DNA from: Pseudomonadota bacterium | Lineage (GTDB): Bacteria > Myxococcota_A > UBA9160 > JADFDR01 | DNA: 64,000 nt | Direction of reading: 5' to 3' | NCBI GenBank assembly: GCA_003353845.1 | Contig: PIVT01000006.1 | Location: 1-64,000 of the forward strand | Part shown: positions 9,801-17,436 of the stretch, piece by piece | Numbering within the stretch: position 1 is the stretch's first letter | Layout of the letters: each line of letters begins with the position of its first letter | Position numbers and translations under genes: made by a program | Notes under the pieces: generated by a model | What the model was told of the DNA's origin: nothing | Database searches by the model: none | Seen by the model: only the letters and a program-made list of their open reading frames with translations

Positions 9801-11891
9801 GGGCAGGATAGCGAAGGGGTAGTGGTCGAAAACCTTGAGGCTCACAACAACCCCGATCAAGTCAATTCGGATACGGACGAGTGGGGCGATACTTGTGACA
9901 ATTGTAATTTGATTGACAACTCCGATCAGCTCGATTCGAATGGCGATGGGCAAGGTGACGTGTGTCAAAAGCGTGATCGCGATGACGACGGCTGGCCCAA
10001 TGTCGAAGATAATTGTGGCTACGACTATAACAACGACCAAGCCGATATCGATTGCGATGACATCGGCGACGCCTGTGATCTATGTGACGATCCCGGAGAT
10101 GGATGTCTGCCCGAGGAGTATGAGCCCTGGGTTGATACCGATGGCGATACCGTGTGTGATCTCTACGACATGTGTGACGGTGATGACGCTACGGGTGATG
10201 CCGATGCCGATGGTGTGTGTGGCGACAATGATGCCTGTTGGGGTGACGACGCCACGGGCGATATCGACCTCGATGACGTGTGTGACGATCTCGATGCCTG
10301 TGACGGTGACGACGCTACTGGCGATGTCGATAGCGATGATGTGTGTGACGATATCGATGCTTGTGACGGCGATGATGCCACTGGCGACACCGATGCCGAT
10401 GATGTGTGTGACGACATTGATGCCTGTGACGGCGACGACGCCATTGGTGATACGGATGACGACGGGGTCTGTGATGACATCGATCCTTGTCCCTTAGACA
10501 ACCCGGATGACACCGACGGCGATGACGTGTGTGATACCGACGACCAGTGCCAGGGTGACGACGCTACGGGTGACGGCGATGGCGACGGCATCTGTGATGA
10601 TATCGACATCTGTATCGGTGACAACGCGACGGGTGATGATGACGGTGACGGTGTCTGTAACGATAGAGACGTTTGCCTTGGTGATGACTCCACTTTCGAT
10701 TCAGATCTTGACGGTATCTGTAATGATCTGGATGCGTGCCCGGGTGCCGACGACAACGCCGACACGGACGGCAATGGCTTGCAGGATTGTCTGCAAACCT
10801 GCGCCGAGGGTGACGATGATGACGGTGATAATGTTTGCAATGCTTCGGACGTTTGTCCGGGGCTTGACGATAACCTGGATGCCTTAGACAATGGCGTGCC
10901 CGATTGTCTCGAGCTGGATTGTCTGGTTGAGTCCGATGGTTTTGATCAGGAGAACCCGCTGAACATTGGTGGTGTCTTCGACATCTTCTCGAATATGCCC
11001 TTTGGTCAGTCGTTTGTGCCCCAGAAGGTTCAACTGGAAGCCGTCGATGTGTTTATGTACGACACGGACCCAGGCAGTGCCAACGATCCCATCACCGTGG
11101 TATTGCACGAGGGTACGATGGTCGGTCCAGTGCTGGCGATCTCCGATCCGGTCACTCCCTTCGACGGTGTGGTGATCGCTTTGGGTGGTGCGGGCGGCGT
11201 GGTCTTTACCTTCCCGTTACCGGTCAGTGTGACTCCGGGCAACACCTATGTGTTCGAGGTGATTGTGCCCAACGCCCGCGCGGGCGTTAGCGATACTGCA
11301 GGTGCCTATCCCGACGGTGGCCAATACGTCCTGGGCACGCTCAGTGCTACCGATGACACGGCCTTCAAGACCTTGTTCCCAGCGCCAGGTGGTACCCTCG
11401 GTGGGGACACCGATCAAGACAGCATCTGTGATGATGAAGACCAGTGTGCGGGTGTAGATGATCTCGAAGACCTCGATGGCAATGGGGTTGGGGATTGTTT
11501 CCAGCTCTGCGCCGTAGACGACGACGCCGATGGCGACGGGATCTGCGATGGAGGTCCAGAGCCAGACTACTGCCCCGACATCTATAACGAGGACAACACC
11601 GACACGAACGGTGATGGCATCGGTGACGCTTGTCAGTGTGGGGATATCAATGGTGATGGTTCGACCAACAACGACGATGTGACTGAGATTCTGCTGATGC
11701 TCTGGGGTTACGGAGCTTACACCCTGCCCAACAACAACTGGGCCCTCTGTGACGTCACTGGTGACGGTGAGTGCAACAACGACGATGTCACCGAGATCCT
11801 GCTACCGCTCTGGGGTTACGGGGCGTACAACATGCCCGGAGTCCGTTGGAGTTGCCCGGAGGATTCCAATCCGCCGGCTGGAGCACCTTAA
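6822..11891 (+). CDS. Giant secreted thrombospondin type 3 repeat protein with dockerin-like C-terminus
   Basis: 1689 residues. Residues about 18-43 are a signal peptide ending KAQA-AE. Two homologous domains follow (about 43-290 and 338-590; both begin AEI-(V/L)-(G/A)-VD and contain a (Y/E)YWE(L/M) motif). A third distinct beta-rich domain spans about 665-930. TSP3-type Ca-binding repeats (DxDxDGxxDxxDNCP) punctuate these domains and dominate residues 930-1370, including a run of 21-residue units rich in GDDATGD and VCDD. Another beta domain occupies about 1370-1530. The end carries two F-hand-like loops, DINGDGSTNNDD and DVTGDGECNNDD, each followed by VTEILL, resembling a dockerin pair. No PEP-CTERM, LPXTG or T9SS signal was seen. 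It is probably an extracellular Ca-stabilised matrix or appendage protein; no enzyme domain was recognised. Confidence 0.88.
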   Translation: MVDFDSGCTGCRRRWSAIFKNALACLTIALLCSVLPVNKAQAAEIVGVDIVNKTQGTWNADGTTPTWFPLGTDYYDSNASYGYGYEASYETSGGALYNSGYDEPISTALTFDTRFTAGALDWTMGNAGSYVTAWIHPKFMFDVNVIIGADENEYWELDLRAVRSGAGSIITGGIGINAVNAGAAMADVFMNHDRSAPVTLDSGDLTLGTDIDLTSAGAPMYDEASGVISGIGPATVTVSYSMLTRVGAAGGASYFGRRQSGFRMGHTMCCVAEYPGQGVRTQAEDGLFVFGTLLDTDADDSEADVDNCPNDYNYDQFDTDEDGIGDVCDDDGPPAAHGAEILAVDVRNQTTGAWGGAWGEEPIVHRYRQTYDWDWNALPQTGWHPDGISKYGSDVDEPVITPDPEGDEFTARFTGWATTSTGGPNTARISPHFVYEVDVMIGAAPGEYWEMELTAWRRGVSAVSEPARGYVDIGAATSSLRVNYGQEVSMDRGDENLSMPDWGLLSDVSTFVDDEPPIGVVTGVGPASITVQHVMDITVYAWGYKTTGWLEPNRAAWVMGNGDADQGIFVHGKLLDTDLDDDGIVNNADNCPVDPNFDQVDDDGDGVGDACDNCLDLPNPADVFADADDFLDQADGDGDGMEGSVAGIVSGGDACDVCNGGATNPGTWEVTYDISNEDLWQGTAATGSLLNITGTPAGGGADRNPGPVGGDSDGSWGYHAGPGGSAVDADNADGAGWVPFPADLPSEVTLVFKDDGTGTAIDTDGGTVSMRDYRLSGHFGAGILGLAWVTSHLEFSGANDPLRPVNGTLNGATVDWTGTNIWDYHVTGWMRCEGGAQTCAMANQAVNKTYYKDFEVEYPAADGTYGPEPASALHMGMHLNNFEFNGDLQFGDPDNRSSFAMASVEVPNPQGRGQSLNSATTFLYLKGFERHREYVEPSAIDDADSDGVVCDVDNCPTTPNPLQEDINGDGMGNACQNDDFDSDGLPADQDNCPGQDSEGVVVENLEAHNNPDQVNSDTDEWGDTCDNCNLIDNSDQLDSNGDGQGDVCQKRDRDDDGWPNVEDNCGYDYNNDQADIDCDDIGDACDLCDDPGDGCLPEEYEPWVDTDGDTVCDLYDMCDGDDATGDADADGVCGDNDACWGDDATGDIDLDDVCDDLDACDGDDATGDVDSDDVCDDIDACDGDDATGDTDADDVCDDIDACDGDDAIGDTDDDGVCDDIDPCPLDNPDDTDGDDVCDTDDQCQGDDATGDGDGDGICDDIDICIGDNATGDDDGDGVCNDRDVCLGDDSTFDSDLDGICNDLDACPGADDNADTDGNGLQDCLQTCAEGDDDDGDNVCNASDVCPGLDDNLDALDNGVPDCLELDCLVESDGFDQENPLNIGGVFDIFSNMPFGQSFVPQKVQLEAVDVFMYDTDPGSANDPITVVLHEGTMVGPVLAISDPVTPFDGVVIALGGAGGVVFTFPLPVSVTPGNTYVFEVIVPNARAGVSDTAGAYPDGGQYVLGTLSATDDTAFKTLFPAPGGTLGGDTDQDSICDDEDQCAGVDDLEDLDGNGVGDCFQLCAVDDDADGDGICDGGPEPDYCPDIYNEDNTDTNGDGIGDACQCGDINGDGSTNNDDVTEILLMLWGYGAYTLPNNNWALCDVTGDGECNNDDVTEILLPLWGYGAYNMPGVRWSCPEDSNPPAGAP
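10173..10487 (+). repeat. Five 63-bp units inside the TSP3 gene
   Basis: Units start at 10173, 10236, 10299, 10362 and 10425, each encoding 21 residues of the pattern CDGDDATGD-x-D-x-D-x-VCDD-x-DA. Third-base differences between units show the array is not brand new. They are coding and in frame, so the array is not CRISPR. Confidence 0.9.
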
Positions 11892-11953
11892 TCACCTTAA
11901 GGAAGGGGGGCAGCGTCGGGAAGCGGAAAGGAGAATCTCGGTGATCCTAGATA

Positions 11954-12673
11954 TCAAACGGTTTGGAGATTCCGGTCCGTGCGCTGGAGTGCCGCTTGGA
12001 TGTCAGGGATATCCATCCCGCGCTTGACGAAGGTTGCACCGAGATTGTGGAAGTAGTCCATGAGGTCGTTCGGAACCGGCTGGCAGAGCCTTCCTGTCTT
12101 GGTGCCCTCACCCGCATACTGGTTGAATTTGATGTGTAGGTGACAGTTGGGCGCCATGAAGCGTGTGAGATCCTGCAGGAAAAATTCCCATTGCTCCGGA
12201 CCCCACTGCCCCTCGACTCCGGCCTTGTCGAAACACGTAGCAAAGGCCGTGATCAAGTTGAACGGGCCGCCGGGGATGTTCGGTAGTGGTTGCCCGGCCT
12301 CGATCTGATGCACTACGCGATTCGCCCCGAACAGCGGCGTCACGGCGTTGAAGAAGGGGTCCCCTCGATCCAGGCCCACGGTGCGGTGGCCATACTGGCT
12401 GGCAGCGTGCATGAAGTAACCAAACCCACACCCGATATCCAGGATGCGCATCCCCGTGCTTTTCGTGAGGCCAAGCCGGATTACACGCTCCGCGTTGCGG
12501 ATGTAGGCGTGATGCATATTGTGGTACTTGTAGTACATGTGGTCTTTGAACTGGTTGGTGATCTCGATGACAGCAGCGGTATCGATCCCCTTATACAGAC
12601 CCTGCTTGACAATGTATTTGGCTTGCGTGCGTGCGATGAGTTTTGTTAAGGAACGCTTGGTAGTGTGCAGCAT
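11954..12673 (-). CDS. Class I SAM-dependent methyltransferase
   Basis: 239 residues with Rossmann motif I at MRILDIGCGFGYF (about 74-86), then motif II VGLDRGDPFF, and a UbiE/Methyltransf_11-like middle. An N-terminal helical part of about 60 residues rich in basic and aromatic residues precedes it. Substrate unknown. It is convergent with the TSP3 gene and lies alone; AGGG occurs 7 nt before the ATG. There is no evidence tying it to export or surface polysaccharide beyond position. Confidence 0.8.
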   Translation of the reverse strand: MLHTTKRSLTKLIARTQAKYIVKQGLYKGIDTAAVIEITNQFKDHMYYKYHNMHHAYIRNAERVIRLGLTKSTGMRILDIGCGFGYFMHAASQYGHRTVGLDRGDPFFNAVTPLFGANRVVHQIEAGQPLPNIPGGPFNLITAFATCFDKAGVEGQWGPEQWEFFLQDLTRFMAPNCHLHIKFNQYAGEGTKTGRLCQPVPNDLMDYFHNLGATFVKRGMDIPDIQAALQRTDRNLQTV

Positions 12674-13100
12674 TAGTAAGCCCTGTCTCGATTCATAGCT
12701 AGTTGGTAAAACTCAGTCCTTATCTGGCCGGAACCCGATCCTGAACCAAGGGGATAGAGCGATAGCGTTTTCGGGAGGAACGAGCTCGTATCAGGCGTAA
12801 GCCTGAGCCATGAGCAGGAGAATACTGACATAACCGAGGGTCAACCAGAGATTGTGATTTTTAAGTGCGCGACCCACAGCATTTCCCCCAACGAGCGATA
12901 ACGAGCAATTGACAACCGGGCTAGTTGCGAAGTGACAAAGGCTTTTCTCTTGTTCACTCCACGTGTTAGAGAGTAACGGTTAAAAAGAGACTCCAAGCGT
13001 GATCTCGCTCACAATGCGTTTGGAAAACACTGACAGACTGCAAAAAAATTGAGGGTGGGACCTGAATACCCCCATCTCGTATTTGCTAGGGTCAGCATCC
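12674..13100. other. Intergenic region between methyltransferase and anion transporter
   Basis: 427 bp. On the minus strand a 28-codon frame (12791-12877) starts GTG after GGGGGA and reads to a hydrophobic segment LGYVSILLLMAQAYA; its upstream frame stays open another 90 bp without an ATG, so it may be a tiny membrane protein or a relic. TCAGGC-GTAA-GCCTGA is a small hairpin at 12791-12806. Copy A of a repeat found again after the transporter lies at 13032-13074. Confidence 0.4.
13032..13074 (+). repeat. Copy A of a repeat flanking the transporter gene
   Basis: GACAGACTGCAAAAAAATTG followed by AGGGTGGGACCTGAATACCC resembles 14567-14616, which begins GACAGGCTGCAAAATAGATT and continues into a GGGGGTGGGACG hairpin. 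Copy A keeps the left part but its hairpin is imperfect. Confidence 0.6.
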
Positions 13101-14549
13101 ATGGACAACCAGAGCAGCGCCACTCCACCCGAGGGCTTTTTCGACTCGCTTGAATTGGCACTTCCCAAACGCCTCCTGATCTTCATTGCCTGCGCCTTGG
13201 GCGCTACCGCCTGCCTGTTTTTTATCCCCGGCGCAGCAGAACTCGATGTGGCTCCGCGTCGCGCACTTTTCATCCTTGTTTTTTCCGCTTTGCTTTGGGT
13301 CACCGAGGTGGTGCCGGCCTTCTCGGTAGGAATCCTGATCATCGGTCTTCAAATTGCACTACTGGGTCGGCCTGGAGCTGGTTTTGCGGAGACATCCAGG
13401 GATTGGGAGGAGTTTGTCGTCGTATTGGGGAATCCGCTGATCTGGCTCTTCTTTGGAGGCTTCGTGCTTGCCGAGGGGATGACCCTTACCGGATTGGACC
13501 GTTCCCTGGCTCGGCGTGTGCTATCGAGACTCGGTGACCGACCGGCCTCGGTGCTCTGGGGTGTCATGCTAATCACGTTCCTGCTCTCCATGTTCATGTC
13601 CAATACCGCGACCACAGCCATGATGTTGGCCATGATGGCTCCGCTGATCTCGGGTTCCAACAAAGACAAGACCTTTGCTCGCGGATTGCTACTGGGAATC
13701 GCGGTGGCGGCCAACCTGGGTGGGATGGGCAGCTTGATCGGGACGCCTCCCAATGCCATCGCGGTGGGAGCGCTCAGTGAGATGGCCAACCCCATCGAGA
13801 TCACCTTTCTGCAATGGATGGTGATTGGTGCACCGCTTGCGTTGATCCTGCTGGTGTTGTCCTGGCTCTACCTACTGCGGGTCTACCCCGCCCAATCCGA
13901 GCATGTGAGCATGGCTGGACTGGAGAAAGAAGCAGGGGAGGGCAGCGCACCGCGCTGGCAGAAATGGGTGGTGGCGTGCACGCTATTGCTCACGGTGGGT
14001 CTCTGGCTCACCACAAGTCGGCACCACTTACCCACCGCAGTGGTGTCCTTCCTACCCACGGTGCTCTTCACCATTACCGGCATCATCGGCACCCGAGAGA
14101 TTCGCGGACTCAACTACGACGTGCTCTTCCTGCTGGCCGGAGGCTTGGCGCTGGGACAGGTCGTCGTGAGCACAGGGTTGTCGGTCTGGATCGTCGATCA
14201 GCTGCCGGTAGCTGGACTGGGCGTGGTCGGGATCGCCTTGTTGATTGCCTATGTCACGGCGGTGCTATCAAACTTCATGAGCAATACCGCGGCGGCGAAC
14301 ATCTTGATCCCCATTGGCATCACCATGTGCGTAGGCTGGGAGGCCGAAGTGGTCTTGCCCATTGCCTTGGCCGCCTCCTGCGCCATGTGTCTCCCCATTG
14401 CAACGCCACCCAATGCGCTGGCCTTTGCTACGGGGCGCTGTGAGACGCGCGACTTCATTCGACTCGGAGCATTGATTGGAGTCATTGCCCCACTCGGCTC
14501 CGTACTCTGGGTATGGTTGATCTCCACTTGGGTTCGCAGCATAGGTTGA
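13101..14549 (+). CDS. DASS-family sodium:anion (dicarboxylate/sulfate) symporter
   Basis: Inner-membrane transporter of 482 residues with 11-12 predicted membrane segments. Both DASS substrate/sodium motifs are present: MSNTATTAMM about residue 165 and FMSNTAAANIL about residue 395, each in a re-entrant hairpin, followed by TPPNA motifs (GTPPNAIA and ATPPNALA). This duplication is the hallmark of the CitT/SLC13 fold. Substrate is probably a di- or tricarboxylate or sulfate and cannot be told from sequence alone. ATG 13101 is preferred over the in-frame TTG at 13083. It is convergent with ftsZ. Confidence 0.88.
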   Translation: MDNQSSATPPEGFFDSLELALPKRLLIFIACALGATACLFFIPGAAELDVAPRRALFILVFSALLWVTEVVPAFSVGILIIGLQIALLGRPGAGFAETSRDWEEFVVVLGNPLIWLFFGGFVLAEGMTLTGLDRSLARRVLSRLGDRPASVLWGVMLITFLLSMFMSNTATTAMMLAMMAPLISGSNKDKTFARGLLLGIAVAANLGGMGSLIGTPPNAIAVGALSEMANPIEITFLQWMVIGAPLALILLVLSWLYLLRVYPAQSEHVSMAGLEKEAGEGSAPRWQKWVVACTLLLTVGLWLTTSRHHLPTAVVSFLPTVLFTITGIIGTREIRGLNYDVLFLLAGGLALGQVVVSTGLSVWIVDQLPVAGLGVVGIALLIAYVTAVLSNFMSNTAAANILIPIGITMCVGWEAEVVLPIALAASCAMCLPIATPPNALAFATGRCETRDFIRLGALIGVIAPLGSVLWVWLISTWVRSIG

Positions 14550-14566
14550 GGGCTGCGGAGGACGCC

Positions 14567-14616
14567 GACAGGCTGCAAAATAGATTGGGGGTGGGACGAT
14601 TACCGTCCCACCCCCC
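14567..14616 (+). terminator. Strong hairpin between transporter and ftsZ (repeat copy B)
   Basis: Perfect 12-bp stem GGGGGTGGGACG (14587-14598), loop ATTAC, then CGTCCCACCCCC (14604-14615). It sits between convergent genes, so bidirectional termination is plausible, although no T run follows on either strand. Its left flank repeats the sequence upstream of the transporter at 13032. Confidence 0.5.
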
Positions 14617-14654
14617 GACGTTTCCCCCACGCCCTTACATCCTTACATCAAAAG

Positions 14655-16031
14655 TCAGTCTGCGGACCGCCTGAGGAAGGCGGGTACCTCCGCGTCTTCG
14701 TCGTCCTCACCTTTTTTTCGCAAGAAGGTGGGGACGTCTAGTTCGTCTTCAAAAGGAGACAACCAGCTGCTTTGATCGGCAGAGGGGTCGATATTTTCTG
14801 GCCTGTTATTCACCTCGGGTTCCACCATGGCCATGGGTGCCGGCGCGGCCTCCATGGCAGGGGTGTGCAGCGGCATGGGTGGCTGGGGTGTTTGACGAAT
14901 GTCGAGATCGTCTTCACGACGCCTGCGCGGGCGACCATCTTCCAGACCGGTCGCGATGACAGTGACGCGAAGTTCGCCTTCGGGCATCTGCTCATCGAGC
15001 ACGGCGCCGAAGATGATGTTGGCATCTTCGTGGGCGGCTTCCTGAATCAGCATGGAAGCCTCGTTGACCTCGAACAGGCTCATGTCCGATCCACCGGTGA
15101 TATTGATCAGGATGCCCCGGGCCCCTTCGATACTGAGATCCTCCAGCAATGGGCTGGAGATGGCGGAGCGAGCAGCATCCGCGGCCCGGGTTTCGCCCAC
15201 GGCGGCACCCGTACCCATCAGGGCGTTGCCCATCTCATTCATAATGGTTCGCACGTCGGCGAAGTCCAGGTTGATGAGACCGTGAATGGTGATGAGGTCC
15301 GAGATGCCGCGCACGGCATTCAAACACACCTCATCGGCCAGTTGGAAGGCATCGGTAATCCCCGCCGTCTTGCCCGCGAGAGAGATGAGGCGCTGGTTGG
15401 GGATGGTGATCAGGGTGTCGACAACGCTGTGAAGTTGATCCAAGCCGCGCTCGGCATGCTTGCTGCGGTACTTGCCTTCAAAGGAGAAAGGTTTGGTAAC
15501 GACGGCCACGGTAAGTGCGCCCACTTCGCGGGCCACCTCGGCGATGACGGGGGCGGCACCGGTTCCCGTACCACCGCCCAAGCCTGCTGTGATGAAAACC
15601 ATATCCGCACCCGTGAGCATGTCGTGCAGTCGATCACGGTCTTCCAGTGCAGCTGCGCGGCCCTTCTCAGGGTTGGCGCCGCAGCCGAGGCCGCGTGTCA
15701 TTTGTGGGCCGAGTTGCATGCGAATGCCGGCTTCATTGTGTTGGAGGGCTTGTGCATCGGTGTTGGCTGCAATGAAGTCCACGCCCGAAAGGCCTGATCG
15801 AATCATGGTGTTGAGGGCGTTGCCGCCGCCGCCACCCACGCCGACGACTTTGATGGTGGCCTTCATCTCGGTGGTGGTTTCAAACTCCAGCAGGTCATGG
15901 TCTTCAATGGAATCAAACTCCAGCAAGAGATCGGACTCTGCAGCTTTCGGAGAGTCGCTCCCTTTCTTCGAACCCTTTGGAGAACCCTTATGCGGACCCC
16001 TTGGCGTTGACTTACCCCCCCGTTTTGCCAT
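14655..16031 (-). CDS. ftsZ: Cell division protein FtsZ (tubulin-like GTPase)
   Basis: Forms the Z ring. The GTPase core spans about residues 57-375 with VGVGGGGGNALNTM (64-76) and the tubulin signature GGGTGTG at 152-158. Two features are unusual. First, an extension of about 55 residues precedes the core: a K/G/S/P-rich segment (1-30) then an acidic one with the repeated DLLLEF/DLLEF. Second, the C-terminal peptide that binds FtsA is present twice, as LDVPTFLRKK and, after an acidic spacer, AEVPAFLRRSAD at the very end. The start at 16031 follows a GAGGGGG-rich site; the alternative ATG at codon 56 lacks one. Last gene of the dcw run, 166 bp after ftsA. Confidence 0.98.
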   Translation of the reverse strand: MAKRGGKSTPRGPHKGSPKGSKKGSDSPKAAESDLLLEFDSIEDHDLLEFETTTEMKATIKVVGVGGGGGNALNTMIRSGLSGVDFIAANTDAQALQHNEAGIRMQLGPQMTRGLGCGANPEKGRAAALEDRDRLHDMLTGADMVFITAGLGGGTGTGAAPVIAEVAREVGALTVAVVTKPFSFEGKYRSKHAERGLDQLHSVVDTLITIPNQRLISLAGKTAGITDAFQLADEVCLNAVRGISDLITIHGLINLDFADVRTIMNEMGNALMGTGAAVGETRAADAARSAISSPLLEDLSIEGARGILINITGGSDMSLFEVNEASMLIQEAAHEDANIIFGAVLDEQMPEGELRVTVIATGLEDGRPRRRREDDLDIRQTPQPPMPLHTPAMEAAPAPMAMVEPEVNNRPENIDPSADQSSWLSPFEDELDVPTFLRKKGEDDEDAEVPAFLRRSAD

Positions 16032-16197
16032 ACCCCACCCCCTCGATGCGTTTGCTGCTTTGGTGCTGTGGGATAGCGGGCTGATGGCACCGCTATCCCT
16101 GTCAAGTTATTTCTATACAAAAGGTAACATTACTTGTGTCGATTTTTCCCACTCTTATTCAAAAAAGTGAATGTTTTTCAATGGGTACCCTCATTTC

Positions 16198-17436
16198 CTA
16201 CTGAGGCTCCCCATAAAACCAGTTCCGCATGCGCTGTTTCACCCGGCCAAAAATCGACCCATCTCGGATGCGGAAGCGACTCTGGGCGCGGCCTTCGGCC
16301 TGTTTGAAGCCGAAGAGCACGAGTCCGACGCCCGTGGCGTACATGGGATCTCGCACCACGTCCTTGAGGCCACCGATGTTCGAGGGGTGGCCCAGGCGCA
16401 CGGGTGATTCGAAGACCTCTTCGGCCAGGTCCACACAACTTTCGATGGAGGAGCTGCCGCCGGTGATGACCATGCCCGACGGAATGGCGCTCTCCAGGTT
16501 GGCGTTCTCAATTTCCTGGCGCGCGAGCGTGAGGAGCTCTTCCATGCGCGCCTCAATGATCTCGCACAGGATCTTGCGTGAGATCTCGCGTGGACGACGT
16601 CCCCCGACGCTGGGAACTGGAATTGAATCGTCTCGGGTGAGGTGACGCGTGGCCGCTGCACCGAAGCGCTTCTTGATGCGCTCGGCTTCTTCGAAGGGAG
16701 TACGCAAACCAATGGCCAGGTCGTTGGTGACGTGGTTCCCGCCGAGGGCAATCACCGAGGTGTGCACGATGGCCCCTTCGGAGAACACTGCCACGTCCGT
16801 GGTACCACCTCCGATGTCCACCAGACACACACCCAGGTCTTTCTCATCCGACGACAAAACCGCTTCGGCCGAGGCCAAAGGCTCCAGTACAATGTCGATG
16901 ACGTTGAGCCCGGCCTTGTTGGCGCACTTGATCAGGTTCTGCGCCGAGGTCACCGCTGCCGTCACAATGTGGACGTTGGCTTCCATGCGCACACCGCTCA
17001 TGCCCAAGGGCTCGCGGATGCCGTCCTGGTCATCGATGATGAATTCCTGCGGGAGGATGTGAATCACCTCGCGGTCCATGGGAATGGCCACGGCTTTGGC
17101 GGCTTCGATGACGCGCTTGACGTCACCCTCCCGCACTTCGCGGTCTTTCACGGCCACGATGCCGCGGGAGTTAAAGCCTCGGATGTGACCACCGGCAATG
17201 CCCACGTACACCGAACTGATTTCACAGTCCGCCATGAGCTCCGCTTCCTCTACGGCCCGTTTAATGGAATCCACCGTAGAGTCGATGTCCACCACAACGC
17301 CGCGCCGCAAACCCTTGGACGGGTGCGTACCGATGCCGACGATATTGATGCCATTCTCCGTGCGTTCGCCCACGATTGCACAGATCTTTGTCGTCCCAAT
17401 GTCCAGCCCTACGATTAGATCATCCTTGCGTGACAT
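16198..17436 (-). CDS. ftsA: Cell division protein FtsA (actin-like membrane tether of FtsZ)
   Basis: 412 residues. ATPase motifs are GLDIGTTKICAIVGE near the N-terminus and LVDIGGGTTDVAVF near residue 205, with the adenosine motif VITGGSSS near 345. The C-terminus RVKQRMRNWFYG is the amphipathic membrane-targeting helix. The start MSRKDDLIVGLD at 17436 follows GGGGGGAT 5 nt upstream and overlaps the end of ftsQ by 17 nt; the longer frame to 17520 is FtsQ coding sequence read out of frame. Confidence 0.98.
   Translation of the reverse strand: MSRKDDLIVGLDIGTTKICAIVGERTENGINIVGIGTHPSKGLRRGVVVDIDSTVDSIKRAVEEAELMADCEISSVYVGIAGGHIRGFNSRGIVAVKDREVREGDVKRVIEAAKAVAIPMDREVIHILPQEFIIDDQDGIREPLGMSGVRMEANVHIVTAAVTSAQNLIKCANKAGLNVIDIVLEPLASAEAVLSSDEKDLGVCLVDIGGGTTDVAVFSEGAIVHTSVIALGGNHVTNDLAIGLRTPFEEAERIKKRFGAAATRHLTRDDSIPVPSVGGRRPREISRKILCEIIEARMEELLTLARQEIENANLESAIPSGMVITGGSSSIESCVDLAEEVFESPVRLGHPSNIGGLKDVVRDPMYATGVGLVLFGFKQAEGRAQSRFRIRDGSIFGRVKQRMRNWFYGEPQ

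Noticed and set aside
10173-10487. Regular repeats resembling a CRISPR array
   Set aside because: Period is 63 bp with no distinct spacers, the repeats are in frame within a secreted protein and no cas gene is near.
10163-10891. Long minus-strand open frame opposite the TSP3 repeats
   Set aside because: Ser/Pro-only product is the mirror of an Asp/Gly repeat in another frame.
14772-15797. 341-codon plus-strand frame opposite ftsZ
   Set aside because: Antisense shadow; ftsZ on the other strand is unambiguous.
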